Assembly: GCF_000685215.1 (NCBI RefSeq)
Contig: NZ_ARYJ01000003.1
Span: forward strand, 248,001-312,000
Source of the DNA: Hyphomonas jannaschiana VP2
GTDB taxonomy: Bacteria; Pseudomonadota; Alphaproteobacteria; Caulobacterales; Hyphomonadaceae
Direction of reading: 5' to 3'
DNA: 64,000 bases
Made by a program: the position numbers and the translations under genes. Below are positions 19,374 through 29,290 of the stretch, piece by piece (within the stretch, counting starts at the first letter, position 1; each line of letters begins with the position of its first letter). The notes below the pieces were generated by a model. The model was not told the origin of the DNA, did no database searches, and worked only from the letters and a program-made list of their open reading frames with translations.

Positions 19374-20332
19374 CCTGGCCAGGGGTGAGCCAGCGCCGGG
19401 TCGCGACAAACGGGATCGAACTCAACGTTGCAGAAGCCGGTAAAGGGCCGCTTGTCCTGCTTCTGCACGGCTTTCCGGAATCCTGGTACTCGTGGCGCCA
19501 TCAGTTCAAGCCGATCGCGGACGCGGGATACCATGTCGTGGCGCCCGACATGCGTGGCTACGGAAAATCCGACAAGCCGCACGCGATCGAAGCATATAAC
19601 CAGGTCGAAGTTCGTAAGGATATCATGGGTCTGATCCCGGCGCTGGGTTATGAGAGCGCCATAGTGATCGGCCATGATTGGGGCGCGCCCACGGCGTGGG
19701 CGACGGCGCTTCACCATCCGGATCAGGTTAGAGCGGTGGGCGCTCTGTCCGTGCCATTCATCCCGCGCTCACCCGTTCAGCCGATGCCGGCGATTCGGGA
19801 AATGTTCAAGGGGCAGTTCTTCTACCAGCTATACTTTTTCGAACCGGGCATCGCCGAAGCAGAATTCGAAGCGGATATCCGTATGGCTTTGAAAAAGTTC
19901 CTGGTCATGGCTGGGGGGGAGACAGATCTCACTCAGCTTGCCCCCAAGGGACCAGACGACGACATGTTTTCCAGCCAGCCAGAACCGGAATCACTGCCGG
20001 GTTGGCTTAGCGAAGACGATCTAGACTTCTATACCGGGGAGTTTTCTCAGTCCGGCATGAGAGGTCCGCTGAACTATTATCGCAATCACGATCTTGCCTG
20101 GAAGCTCACAGAAGGTGCACCGACCTTCATCGATCAGCCCGCCTTCTTTGCTGCCGGTACGAATGATGGTGTGATCATGATGGCTGCCGAAGCCTATCAA
20201 GCCATGCCGAGTTTTGTCCGCGACCTCCGCATTAATGAGCTGATCCCCGGGATTGGCCACTGGACTCAGCAGGAAGCGCCGGAGAAGACCAACGAAATCA
20301 TCCTTCGCTTCCTGAAGGAGGTCGATGGATGA
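19370..20332 (+). CDS. Alpha/beta hydrolase, epoxide-hydrolase-like
   Basis: The 320-residue protein has the oxyanion motif HGFPESWYSW and an Asp nucleophile (Asp103) in VIGHDWGAPTAW. The lid region contains tyrosines, and the catalytic His lies in GIGHWTQQEAP near the C-terminus. An Asp nucleophile with HGxP is the epoxide hydrolase/haloalkane dehalogenase pattern. ATG 19370 overlaps the amidohydrolase stop (ATGA). Next to an FAD oxidoreductase it may open an epoxide formed by that enzyme; this is an inference. Confidence 0.85.
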   Translation: MTWPGVSQRRVATNGIELNVAEAGKGPLVLLLHGFPESWYSWRHQFKPIADAGYHVVAPDMRGYGKSDKPHAIEAYNQVEVRKDIMGLIPALGYESAIVIGHDWGAPTAWATALHHPDQVRAVGALSVPFIPRSPVQPMPAIREMFKGQFFYQLYFFEPGIAEAEFEADIRMALKKFLVMAGGETDLTQLAPKGPDDDMFSSQPEPESLPGWLSEDDLDFYTGEFSQSGMRGPLNYYRNHDLAWKLTEGAPTFIDQPAFFAAGTNDGVIMMAAEAYQAMPSFVRDLRINELIPGIGHWTQQEAPEKTNEIILRFLKEVDG

Positions 20333-21849
20333 GCGAAGATGTGCTGGTCGTCGGAGCCGGAATCGGTGGCCTTTGTACTGCGCTCTCACTTGCGCCGACC
20401 GGACGGCAGATTACGCTTCTTGAGCGCGATCAGCCGCCGCCGGCGGAAGATCCGGATGTCGTATTTCTTAACTGGCACAGGCGCGGCGCGGGCCATGTCC
20501 GCCAGAGTCACGCTTTTCTCGCGCGGCTGAGAAACATCATCAAACAGCACCATCCAGAACTGCTCGACGATTTGAAAGCGATGGGGGCGCGGGATCTCAC
20601 CTTCGACATGATGTTGTCTGATATCCAGCGCGCTCATTACCAGCCGCTTCCGGAAGATTCCGATCTCACCATTATCACCAGTCGTCGCACGACCCTTGAG
20701 CTTGCCATTCGCCGCTATGTCGAAAGGCTGGAGAATGTCACGATCCGATCCGGCTTCTTCGTCCGTAAACTGAGTACAAGGCCGGTAGCAAACGGAGTGG
20801 TCGAAGTAATTGGCGTGTCCGGCGAACAGGAAGACGTACCTGTTGAACTTACGACGAAGACGATTGTCGATGCCAGTGGCAAGTCCGGTTTTCTGATCGA
20901 ACAGCTGATGGAAGAAGGTGCAGCCATCACCGAAGAAAGCGAGTCGGCGGGCATCCTCTATTTCACGCGCCACTATCGCCTGCTTCCTGGCATGGAAGAA
21001 CCTGACCGCACCAAAAACCCACCAGCTAGCGGTGATCTCGGCTACATCAAGTTCGGTGTGTTTCCGGGCGACAATGGCTGCTTCTCGATTACCATATCCG
21101 TGCCCGAGGTGGAGACAGAGCTTCGCAAAGCGATCATGAATCCGGACATATTTCACGGCATCACCCTACAGCTGCCGGGTCTTTACCCCTGGACCAATTC
21201 GGAACGCGCTGAGCCGCGCGGCAAAGTACATGGCATGGGTGACCTGCACAGTCGTTGGCGTGATGTCGTAACCGATGGCAAGCCGACGGTTCTCAACTAC
21301 TACCCCTTGGGCGATACGCTGGTGCGAACCAATCCGCTTTATGGGCGGGGTTGCTCCTTTGCAGCGGTCAGCGCAGAATTGCTGCGTGAGACGTTTGACG
21401 AGACGAGTGATCCTGAAACCCGCCAGATCATCTATAACAAGCGCCTGCGCAATGAACTTCGGCCCTATTACATAAACCAACGCGCGCAAGATCGCTCCGC
21501 CATCAAGCGCGCTGAAGCGGCCCTCACGCCAGGCTATAAGAAGAGCTGGCGAGGGCGGATCATCGAAAGTTTTTTCGAAGATGGTGTGCGGATCGCCATC
21601 CGCTCTGATGTAGACCTTCTGCGCCAGGCGATGCGCGGCTTTCACATGCTGGAGCATCCCAACAAATGGCTGGGCAAGCCAAAGAATTTCAGCCGGGTGC
21701 TCTACTATTGGGCGCGCGGCAAGAAGCGCAATGTGGCGGCCTATCCGCCAGAGCCCGGGCCTGACCGAACGGAACTGATGCGCGCCCTTGAGATCGATCA
21801 CCTGTCTGATTTACGTCTCGAAGCAGTCGAGGCGAAGCCTGCAGCATGA
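20329..21849 (+). CDS. FAD-dependent oxidoreductase/monooxygenase
   Basis: The 506-residue protein starts with the FAD motif VLVVGAGIGGLCTALSLA. It has DASGKSGFLIEQL in mid-protein and YYPLGDTLVRTNPLYGRGCSFA, the second FAD-contacting GD-like segment of group A flavin monooxygenases and geranylgeranyl-reductase relatives. The C-terminal half is helical. The tryptophan-halogenase WxWxIP motif is not seen, so a monooxygenase is more likely than a halogenase. It overlaps the hydrolase gene by 4 bases (ATGA). Confidence 0.8.
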   Translation: MSEDVLVVGAGIGGLCTALSLAPTGRQITLLERDQPPPAEDPDVVFLNWHRRGAGHVRQSHAFLARLRNIIKQHHPELLDDLKAMGARDLTFDMMLSDIQRAHYQPLPEDSDLTIITSRRTTLELAIRRYVERLENVTIRSGFFVRKLSTRPVANGVVEVIGVSGEQEDVPVELTTKTIVDASGKSGFLIEQLMEEGAAITEESESAGILYFTRHYRLLPGMEEPDRTKNPPASGDLGYIKFGVFPGDNGCFSITISVPEVETELRKAIMNPDIFHGITLQLPGLYPWTNSERAEPRGKVHGMGDLHSRWRDVVTDGKPTVLNYYPLGDTLVRTNPLYGRGCSFAAVSAELLRETFDETSDPETRQIIYNKRLRNELRPYYINQRAQDRSAIKRAEAALTPGYKKSWRGRIIESFFEDGVRIAIRSDVDLLRQAMRGFHMLEHPNKWLGKPKNFSRVLYYWARGKKRNVAAYPPEPGPDRTELMRALEIDHLSDLRLEAVEAKPAA

Positions 21850-21868
21850 CCGTCAGCACCTAGGGGAA

Positions 21869-22576
21869 ATGATGACAGAAGATGTCAGCAAACGCGAACA
21901 GGCCAAGGCTGAACGCCGGCGCCGGATCGTGCGGGCCGCCCGCGATCTAATCCGCGAGACGGGTGACACTGATCTCTCCATGCGCACGCTGGCACAACGG
22001 GCTGAAGTGAGCCTGTCGACACCCTATAATTTGTTCGGATCGAAACGCGCTGTCGTTCTCGCAGTGCTGGAAGACGAACGTGACTTCGCCAAGCGTTTTC
22101 GCAAACTTAATGCCGGAAACAGTATCGACAGAATCTTTGGGGCGCACGAACTCGCCTTTGGCTATTACACGAGCGACCCGGACTTTTACCGCACGCTTTG
22201 GCGCGCCCTGCTTAGCACGTCCGGACATGACGATACTGGGCTTGCAACGCCGGAACGGCTCGCCCAGACGCGTGCAATATGGCTAGGCTTGCTGGGAAAC
22301 GCTGCGCGCGACGGGTTTCTTTCCAAAGATGTTCCGATCGAACTGATCGTTCAGGCAATGGCGCAAATTTCGGGAGGTGCACTTCTGTCTTGGGTGGTGG
22401 GAAGTCTGTCGACTTCGGCACTCACGCCAACGGTCGGCATTGGTTATGCTCTTTGCCTGAATGGTGCTTCCAATCCGTCCGGCAAGAACCTTCTTCAATC
22501 AAAAATGTCGGTTTACCAGTCGGAGCTATCAACGGTCGGCTCAGGTGCGGCGGAGTATTCTCCCGAAACGATGTAA
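21869..22576 (+). CDS. TetR-family transcriptional regulator
   Basis: The 235-residue protein has an N-terminal HTH (RRRIVRAARDLIRETGDTDLSMRTLAQRAEVSLSTPYNLFGSKRAVV) and a helical ligand domain. ATG 21869 follows GGGGAA; a second ATG follows at 21872. It closes the operon that starts behind the TTAGAAC palindrome, which it most likely binds. It faces the CoA-ligase gene convergently. Confidence 0.9.
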   Translation: MMTEDVSKREQAKAERRRRIVRAARDLIRETGDTDLSMRTLAQRAEVSLSTPYNLFGSKRAVVLAVLEDERDFAKRFRKLNAGNSIDRIFGAHELAFGYYTSDPDFYRTLWRALLSTSGHDDTGLATPERLAQTRAIWLGLLGNAARDGFLSKDVPIELIVQAMAQISGGALLSWVVGSLSTSALTPTVGIGYALCLNGASNPSGKNLLQSKMSVYQSELSTVGSGAAEYSPETM

Positions 22577-22650
22577 CGCTCAACGGCCTATCGGTTCAGC
22601 TTGGTTGAATGAATGCTTTCCGCGAGATCACGCCTGAAGGCTCAGTCGGC

Positions 22651-22685
22651 ATGAACGACCGGTTTGGATTGTCACGGCCGTTCAT
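22651..22685. terminator. Hairpin between convergent genes
   Basis: ATGAACGaCCG (22651-22661) pairs with CGGcCGTTCAT (22675-22685) with one mismatch. It lies in the 240-base gap between the TetR gene and the CoA-ligase gene. No U-tract is seen, so termination activity is uncertain. Confidence 0.45.
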
Positions 22686-22815
22686 CAGTCCGTTGGTAAC
22701 TTGGTGAAACTGCCCCCTTGCTGCCGCTGTTGTATGTCATTGTTGTGCCTGTTTGATCTCGAATCGAGCCTTGAAAGGAGGCAGGGAGAGGTCGCCGCGC
22801 TTCCTGGCGTATCAG

Positions 22816-24414
22816 CTAATTCACGGCTCGGTCTTTGCCCTGCCAGTAAGGTGCGCGCAGGTCCTTTTTCAGGATCTTTCCGGAGGCGTTGCGCGGCAGG
22901 GCTTCGACGAAGTCCACGCTCTTGGGTGCCTTGAAGCCGGCAATCCTGGAGCGGGCGAAAGACAGAATGGAGTCTGCATCCGGCCGGGCGCCGGGCTTCA
23001 GGGCAACGACGGCCTTGGCGGCCTCGCCCCACTTGTCGTCCGGCACACCGATAATGGCTACTTCGGCCACGTCCGGATGGCCATAGACGGCATTTTCCAC
23101 TTCGGCAGGGTAAATATTCTCGCCGCCGGAGATGATCATGTCTTTGACCCGGTCGTGGATGTAGAGGTAGCCGTCTTCGTCCAGGTAGCCAGCATCGCCA
23201 GTGTGGAGCCAGCCATCCTCTGCAATCGTGCTGCGCGTCGCCTCATCCAGGTTCCAATAACCCTTCATGTTGGCGCGCGAGCGCGTCACGACTTCGCCCA
23301 CCGTGTTGGGCGGCAGCACGTTGCCCTCGCTGTCCTCGATACGAATCTCCACGCCCGGCATGGGGATGCCGGCAGCACGCATGCGCTGGTTGCCGTTCGG
23401 GTCATGATCTTCAGGCGGAAGGTAGACGATCGTTCCGCACGTCTCAGTCATGCCGTATTGCTGGCAGAAACCGCAGCCAAACACCTCCATGCACTCGCGA
23501 AGCAGGTCGAGCGGTATCGGTGAGGCGCCATAAAGGATGTATTTCAGCCGCGAATAGTCGACGTTGCGGGCATTCGGCTGACGCACGACAATCTGCAGCG
23601 CCGCCGGCACCATAAACATCTTCGAGGCTCCGTCCTTTTCGATGAAATCCAGTACACGGAAAGGGTCGAACTCGCGCGCAACGATGCCCTTAGCACCGTT
23701 GTAGAGCCCAACAATGCCCCATCCCGTGCCCCCGATATGACCCACGGGCATGGCGACAAGGCTGACATCGTCCGGCCCCCACTGGTTCCAGGGCAGGTCC
23801 GCTTCAGCAGCTTCGCGGCGGCCGCCAAGGAGATTGTCATGGCTGAGCATGGCGCCCTTGGGCCGACCGGTTGTTCCGGATGTGTACAATTGCAGGGCAA
23901 CATTGTCCGGGGGGATATCGATGTCGGGGTCTGCATCGGTTTGGCCGTCACGCCAGCCGGCAAAGCCGTCAGGCCCATCCGTTTCCATGAATATGACCTG
24001 CGGTGGGTTTTCCAGTTCGGACAGCGCGGCTTTTGCCTGCTCTGCCACTTCCGGCCCGACAAACAGAAGGGAGCCTTGCCCGTCCTGAATGATATATGCC
24101 ATTTCTGCCGGTGCCAGACGCCACCCGATGGGCAATGTCACGCCGCCCATCTTCGCTGCACCGAAGAGAAGTTCGAAGTATTGATCACTGTTCTTGCCGA
24201 CATAGGCGACGCGTTCGCCCTTTTTCACACCGGACGCGATGAGGGCATTGGCGACCTTGTTCGTGTTCCGGTCGAACTGTCTGAAGCTCGTGTCCCGCCC
24301 TTCGAAGCTGAGTGCAACCGCCTCCGGCCGCTCACGCGCATGGAACCTTGCGATATCGCCCAATGTGGGCATCTGATCGAAATCTGCTTTTGTAAGGGCT
24401 TCTGAGGCGCTCAT
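22816..24414 (-). CDS. AMP-dependent acyl-CoA synthetase (FadD-like)
   Basis: The 532-residue adenylate-forming enzyme has the P-loop YTSGTTGRPKG, the A5-type QQYGMTET and the A7 TGD (LHTGDAGYLDEDGYLYIHDRVKDMI). The catalytic Lys lies in NASGKILKKDLR at the C-terminus. It activates a carboxylic acid to its CoA thioester. It is downstream of, and co-oriented with, the acyl-CoA dehydrogenase and TonB genes, but a strong terminator intervenes, so it probably has its own promoter in 24415-24530. Confidence 0.92.
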   Translation of the reverse strand: MSASEALTKADFDQMPTLGDIARFHARERPEAVALSFEGRDTSFRQFDRNTNKVANALIASGVKKGERVAYVGKNSDQYFELLFGAAKMGGVTLPIGWRLAPAEMAYIIQDGQGSLLFVGPEVAEQAKAALSELENPPQVIFMETDGPDGFAGWRDGQTDADPDIDIPPDNVALQLYTSGTTGRPKGAMLSHDNLLGGRREAAEADLPWNQWGPDDVSLVAMPVGHIGGTGWGIVGLYNGAKGIVAREFDPFRVLDFIEKDGASKMFMVPAALQIVVRQPNARNVDYSRLKYILYGASPIPLDLLRECMEVFGCGFCQQYGMTETCGTIVYLPPEDHDPNGNQRMRAAGIPMPGVEIRIEDSEGNVLPPNTVGEVVTRSRANMKGYWNLDEATRSTIAEDGWLHTGDAGYLDEDGYLYIHDRVKDMIISGGENIYPAEVENAVYGHPDVAEVAIIGVPDDKWGEAAKAVVALKPGARPDADSILSFARSRIAGFKAPKSVDFVEALPRNASGKILKKDLRAPYWQGKDRAVN

Positions 24415-24534
24415 TCGCTTTCTCCGGATCTCGTCGGCTGTTCCTGGAAGGACATTCGGGACTTATGGATACCTGAATAAAATAACATGCACAGCGGGCC
24501 TCTCGTTTAAATGCGGCACGTCGGGGGCCCCCCG

Positions 24535-24581
24535 CAAATAATAAAATAAGCTGCGCTTCCGGTTTCACGGGAAGCGCAGCT
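24535..24581 (-). terminator. Rho-independent terminator of the TonB receptor gene
   Basis: A perfect 12-base stem (24549-24560 with 24570-24581) and 9-base loop lie just after the receptor stop. Reading on the minus strand it is followed by a T-rich run (24535-24548). This is the clearest intrinsic terminator in the window. Confidence 0.9.
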
Positions 24582-24597
24582 CGTCGAGGGGAGGGGG

Positions 24598-27153
24598 CTA
24601 GAATTTGTAGCTCAATGTTGCCCCGTAGGTTCTGGGCTGTCCGGCGAACCGCAGGATGACGTTGGCGTTGGATGTGATCTGTTGCCAGTAATACTCGTCG
24701 GTCAGGTTCTTGCCCCAGATGGAGAACTCCCAGGTATCATTCAGCGAATAGACGCCTATGCTGCCGTTAAGCAGGCCGTAGGAGTCGATATCATAATTCC
24801 GATTGTCAGGGTCACCTGCCGTCGAATCGCTCTGCCAGCGACCGCTGAGGGCCCCGCGCAAGCCGAGGTTCGTGGTAATCGGCTTATCGTAGACCAATGT
24901 CAGGCTTGCCGTAGTTTCCGGACTATAGAGGAAGGGGTCTCCCTGGATATTGGTCGGCAATCCGGCCGCATCCGTGGTCGGGAAGTCGCCGAACTCGGTA
25001 TGCAGCAGGGTCAGGCCGCCGATGGCCGTCAGTTCCCGGCTCAGGAGCCATGTCACGTCCGCATCCAGACCGTAAGCCTCCCCCTCCGGGGCGTTTTGAA
25101 GCCGGGCGAGGGCCCTGTAGATCGGATCGGGGAAGAAGGATGACACCTGCTTGTCGGTATAGTCGTAATAAAACAGCGACGCGTTGGCCTGCATGCGCTG
25201 GTTAAAGAGCCCGGCCTTCACGCCGACTTCATAAGCGAGCAGGTCTTCCTGCGTGGCAGGTGCGTTCTGTTCGGACTTCGAAGCTGCGTTCACAGGCGTC
25301 GAAGCGGACTTGTAGCCTTGCGAAACGGACGCAAACAGCAGCGTGTTCGGAAGGGAATCCGGTGTCCAGTTGGCGACAACCCGCCACGACACGTTGTCTT
25401 CCTTCGTATCCGACTTGACCGGGCCGAAAGAGTTGGTGGTCACATCATAGGTATTACAGCCGTTCTCCGGGAGCGTAGCAGGCGGTGCTGAGAGCCCGTA
25501 AAGCGCTGTGAAGAAGACGCGGTTGAACACATTGACGTTGGGCTGCATCGACCCGTTCACGTCACCGGAGCAGCCGACATATTTCTGACTGTCATCCGTG
25601 TAACGAATGCCGGTCGTGAGGGAGAACTCCGGAGAGAACTCCCAATCAGCATTCGCAAAAATGCTCCACGTCCGCGACTCGAAGTCGCCGGTGTCATAAT
25701 AGGTTTGGAATGAATTGAGCAGGTCCGGATCCGAATAGGGTTGTCCCGTTTCCGGATCAACATTGACGACAGATACCAGGCCCGCAGTGCTCGCCGGGAA
25801 CCCGAGCAGCGTCGGGTCGACGGTCAGCAGATAGCTCGCATAGCTGACAAAGTTGGAGTTTGCGTTATCGCGCAGCATGGTGCGGTTGCCGTCAACCGCC
25901 TCGTCCTTGCCGTAATAGCCGCCGACCAGCCAGTTTGCGATCCCGTTCTTGCCTTCGAGACGGAGTTCCTGGCTGAATGATTTGATCTCGCCACTGACGT
26001 CCTGCAGCAGGATTTGGTAGGGCACACCCGACCAGTCGAGGATGGCGTCCCGTTCCAGCTTGTTGTAGCCGGTCAGAGAGACGAGGCGCATGTCATTGTC
26101 GAAAGTATAATCCACGCCGAGTTTGATGGCGTGGAACTTCGAGTCTTCCTCGGTCGGGCCTTTAATGCCCTGTCCGGCGCCGATATCCATGGAACGGAGA
26201 TAAGAGGGCGCCCAGTCTGCTTGCTCGCCGCTGGTCGGGAAGTTGTTGGCGAGGAAATTCGCCAGCCCGGGCTCATTGAACGCCGATGTCGTTGTTGCAT
26301 TCGCGGGATCGGTCGGTGGAGTGAATGCGATACCTTGCCCGGCGATTGTGTCAGACTTGTTGACCCAGCCATTATAGGACAGGTCTATGTTCAGCTGATC
26401 CGTCGGCTGGATGGCCAGAGCCGCGCGGTAGCCGAGCTTGTCGACCGTGCCGCGATCCTCGCCGCGGGAGATCGATTTCTGCCAGCCCTTGTCGCTGTTT
26501 TCGCTGCGGATCGCGAAGCGGGCCTGCACATTCTTGGCGATCGGAAGGTTGACCATGCCTTCGAGGTTCCAAGTGTCGTAGTTGCCGACATCTGCGGACA
26601 TGCTCGCCTGGAATTCGTCCTTGGGCTTGTTGGTCACGACGTTGATCAGGCCGGCCGTCGTGTTGCGGCCAAACAAGGTCCCCTGCGGGCCTTTCAGGAC
26701 CTCGATACGCTCGATGTCGAACATCGGACCGGAGTTCATGAACGGATAAGGATAGGCAACTTCGTCGACATAGGTGCCGACGGTCGAAGTGGCGGAAACG
26801 TTGATCGTGTTGAAGCCGATTCCGCGAAGCGTGTAGGTTGGCACGCCCTGGTAGCTCTGGGACACGGAAAAGCTGGGCACGAGGGCCTGGAGATCATCAA
26901 CCTTGTTGACCCGGAGTGTATCGAGTTGCTCTCCGCCAAAGGCCTGGATCGACATCGGCACGTCATTCGCCGATTCTTCACGCCGCTGGGCCGTCACCGT
27001 GATGGAGCCAAGCTTCAGGGAGTTTTGGCTGCTGTCAGCGGCTTCTGTGGACGCGATGTCTGCGCCCTGTGCAAGCGCAGGCAGACCTGCGCCGAGGGCC
27101 GTCAGAGAGACACCTACGCATAGTGATTTCAATACTGCAGAACGGTTTTTCAC
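24598..27153 (-). CDS. TonB-dependent outer-membrane receptor
   Basis: The 851-residue protein starts at GTG 27153, which has GGGAGGA before it. It has a signal peptide (hydrophobic LCVGVSLTALGAGLPALAQG), a TonB box-like ITVTAQRRE, and the plug domain with RIEVLKGPQGTLFGRNTTAGLINVVT. The 22-strand barrel ends in an aromatic residue (Tyr-Lys-Phe). This subgroup is frequent in sphingomonads and Hyphomonadaceae and imports bulky, often hydrophobic compounds. The co-oriented acyl-CoA dehydrogenase upstream and acyl-CoA ligase downstream suggest a steroid- or fatty-acid-like ligand, which is an inference. Confidence 0.93.
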   Translation of the reverse strand: MKNRSAVLKSLCVGVSLTALGAGLPALAQGADIASTEAADSSQNSLKLGSITVTAQRREESANDVPMSIQAFGGEQLDTLRVNKVDDLQALVPSFSVSQSYQGVPTYTLRGIGFNTINVSATSTVGTYVDEVAYPYPFMNSGPMFDIERIEVLKGPQGTLFGRNTTAGLINVVTNKPKDEFQASMSADVGNYDTWNLEGMVNLPIAKNVQARFAIRSENSDKGWQKSISRGEDRGTVDKLGYRAALAIQPTDQLNIDLSYNGWVNKSDTIAGQGIAFTPPTDPANATTTSAFNEPGLANFLANNFPTSGEQADWAPSYLRSMDIGAGQGIKGPTEEDSKFHAIKLGVDYTFDNDMRLVSLTGYNKLERDAILDWSGVPYQILLQDVSGEIKSFSQELRLEGKNGIANWLVGGYYGKDEAVDGNRTMLRDNANSNFVSYASYLLTVDPTLLGFPASTAGLVSVVNVDPETGQPYSDPDLLNSFQTYYDTGDFESRTWSIFANADWEFSPEFSLTTGIRYTDDSQKYVGCSGDVNGSMQPNVNVFNRVFFTALYGLSAPPATLPENGCNTYDVTTNSFGPVKSDTKEDNVSWRVVANWTPDSLPNTLLFASVSQGYKSASTPVNAASKSEQNAPATQEDLLAYEVGVKAGLFNQRMQANASLFYYDYTDKQVSSFFPDPIYRALARLQNAPEGEAYGLDADVTWLLSRELTAIGGLTLLHTEFGDFPTTDAAGLPTNIQGDPFLYSPETTASLTLVYDKPITTNLGLRGALSGRWQSDSTAGDPDNRNYDIDSYGLLNGSIGVYSLNDTWEFSIWGKNLTDEYYWQQITSNANVILRFAGQPRTYGATLSYKF

Positions 27154-27250
27154 GATTTCCTCCCATTGTCTCATTTGTTGAGACTTGACGAGAGGTTCCC
27201 CGGAAACAGCCTATGCCGACAAGCTGTCAAGGTTGATAGGGGAGGTGTGT

Positions 27251-28432
27251 TCAGAGCCCGAGAACGGCCTTTGCCATGATGTTTCTTTGTACTTCGTTCG
27301 ACCCGCCATAAATCGAACCCGCACGATTGTTGAGATATTTCGCGGTTGCGACTGTAAGCGCTTCCGGCCCAACCGGACTGGCGTTGGATTCCGGATACCA
27401 GGTTGCCGGTTCGTAGACATTCGCAAACTGGCCGGATGCCTCAACGGCAAGTTCATCGATCCGCTGCATCATTTCGGTTCTCTGGACTTTCAGCATGGAC
27501 GCGGCCGGCCCCGGTGGTCGACCAGCACTGAGCGAGGCGACGATCCGTTGCTCCGTTGTGCTGATTGCCTCAAGCAGAATGGATGCTGCTTCGAGTCTGG
27601 CGCGCAGCCCTGCGTCCTCGTTGCCACTGTCCATAATGAGCGTGCGCAAGCGCTCGAGCGCGGCCTCAAGACCGGCAGAGGAACCGCCGCTGCGCTCAAA
27701 TTCCAACAGGTATTTGGCAACCGTCCAGCCGTCATTTTCCTCCCCCAGCCTGTTGGAAACCGGAACGCGAACGTTGTCGAAGAAGACCTGGTTCAGCTCG
27801 TGCTCGCCGGCGAGGGTTATGATCGGATCGACCTGTATGCCCGGTGTATTCATTTCAAGCAGGAGGAAGGTGATCCCTTCCTGAGGCTTACCATCGAACC
27901 GCGTCCTTACGAGGCAGAACATGCGATTGGCATGATGCGCGTGGGTCGTCCAGATCTTGGAGCCATTGAGAATATAGTCGTCGCCGTCACGATCGGCCTT
28001 CAGTGAAAGCGAGGCCAGATCCGATCCGGATTGCGGTTCGGAATACCCCTGGCACCAGTAATCTTCACCCGCCAGAATGCGCGGAAGATAAAAGGCCTTC
28101 TGTTCCGGGGTGCCGTATCCGATGATGCAGGGACCGACCATGTTGAGCCCCATCGGAGCAAGCGGCGGGGCGCCGGCAATAGCGCATTCCGAAGCGAAAA
28201 TATAGCGCTGCATCTCGCTCCAGCCCGGCCCGCCATAAGCTTCCGGCCAGTGCGGGGCGGCCCATCCGCGCGCGTGCAGCTTCTTCTGCCAGGCAAGCGT
28301 GTATTCGGGTTCGACAAATACACTTGTGGCTTTCCGGCCAGCCGCAACAAGTTCCGGGCTCAGCTTGTCGCGAAGGAAAGCTCGCACTTCCTCCCTGAAA
28401 GCGATATCTTTTTCTGACAAGCTCAAATTCAT
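27251..28432 (-). CDS. Acyl-CoA dehydrogenase
   Basis: The 393-residue flavoprotein has YSEPQSGSDLASL and IWTTHAHHAN (FAD and substrate contacts) in the middle, and a C-terminal IYGGSNEVQRNIMAK motif that holds the FAD. ATG 28432 is chosen because MNLSLSEKDIAFREEVR is the normal N-terminus. The substrate is not evident. Related enzymes with the GPCIIGYGTPEQK pattern act on branched or steroid side-chain acyl-CoAs. It is 97 bases upstream of the TonB receptor gene and diverges from a LuxR-type regulator. Confidence 0.92.
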   Translation of the reverse strand: MNLSLSEKDIAFREEVRAFLRDKLSPELVAAGRKATSVFVEPEYTLAWQKKLHARGWAAPHWPEAYGGPGWSEMQRYIFASECAIAGAPPLAPMGLNMVGPCIIGYGTPEQKAFYLPRILAGEDYWCQGYSEPQSGSDLASLSLKADRDGDDYILNGSKIWTTHAHHANRMFCLVRTRFDGKPQEGITFLLLEMNTPGIQVDPIITLAGEHELNQVFFDNVRVPVSNRLGEENDGWTVAKYLLEFERSGGSSAGLEAALERLRTLIMDSGNEDAGLRARLEAASILLEAISTTEQRIVASLSAGRPPGPAASMLKVQRTEMMQRIDELAVEASGQFANVYEPATWYPESNASPVGPEALTVATAKYLNNRAGSIYGGSNEVQRNIMAKAVLGL

Positions 28433-28504
28433 CGCGCACCTTCCGCCCTTTATGCACACTAATGATAGCGCAGTACGGGCCTCAAGCTAGCACATCCGAT
28501 AGGT

Positions 28505-29269
28505 ATGAAACCTTCATCGCCCTCTGACACCGATTCAGAAGAGACCGAAACCGACCTGCATGCGCAGGCACTCGAAGTTGTCGCAGCAGGGAAACGTGCG
28601 GGACTTCCTTATATAGCTGCATCAGCCGATGTGAGTGATCCGGCGCCGATGTGCGGCTCAGATGGCAAACCCTATGCGGAAAGCCTGTTCAGTTGGTTCG
28701 ATCCGGACCTTCATTATTGGAATGACAGGACATTCGCGCTCCGGTCGGGCTTCATCCAGGCCGCCCGCATTTGCGCGGAACCATTCTATTTTGATGGAGA
28801 CGTGCTGAAGAGCTGGCGGCCGAACCGCGCGCTCGAAGTATTTAATGAGAATGCCGACTACGAGTCGTTCGGTGTGGCCAGCGCGATTATCTGTCCTTGT
28901 TACATGCCGTACGGCATCCTGGGTGCGATCGTCTGGGCTACAGATGGGGCTGTGGCAGATATTGCTGCCACCTTTGCCGCTCATGCGCCCGGCATGCACC
29001 TGCTGACCCTGAAATTCCTGTCCGCCTACAGAGAAAATGTTTCTTTGGATATATCACCCGACATTGTGGATCTCACGCGCCGTGAAATCCAGTGCCTGAA
29101 ATGGGCGGCGCTGGGCAAGACCGACAGCGAGATAGGAAAAATCATGAGCGTATCAGTTCCAACTGTCCGGTTTCACCTCACCAATGCAGGGCGCAAGCTG
29201 GGGGTTTCCGGACGGGCGCAGGCTGTGCGCGTTGCCACCAGCATGGGATATATCGGTCGAAGCGCCTAG
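28505..29269 (+). CDS. LuxR-type regulator with an N-terminal ligand-like domain
   Basis: The 254-residue protein has a C-terminal LuxR HTH (LTRREIQCLKWAALGKTDSEIGKIMSVSVPTVRFHLTNAGRKLGV). The preceding domain of about 180 residues is sized like an autoinducer-binding domain. There is no phosphoacceptor domain. It diverges from the acyl-CoA dehydrogenase gene with only about 70 bases between starts, so it probably controls that gene and the receptor. No luxI-like gene is in the window, making it an orphan regulator here. Confidence 0.88.
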   Translation: MKPSSPSDTDSEETETDLHAQALEVVAAGKRAGLPYIAASADVSDPAPMCGSDGKPYAESLFSWFDPDLHYWNDRTFALRSGFIQAARICAEPFYFDGDVLKSWRPNRALEVFNENADYESFGVASAIICPCYMPYGILGAIVWATDGAVADIAATFAAHAPGMHLLTLKFLSAYRENVSLDISPDIVDLTRREIQCLKWAALGKTDSEIGKIMSVSVPTVRFHLTNAGRKLGVSGRAQAVRVATSMGYIGRSA

Positions 29270-29290
29270 TGGCGGCAGCCTTTGTCATTG

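Noticed and set aside
20329-21849. Flavin-dependent tryptophan halogenase
   Set aside because: The N-terminal FAD region is similar, but the WxWxIP motif and the catalytic Lys context were not found.
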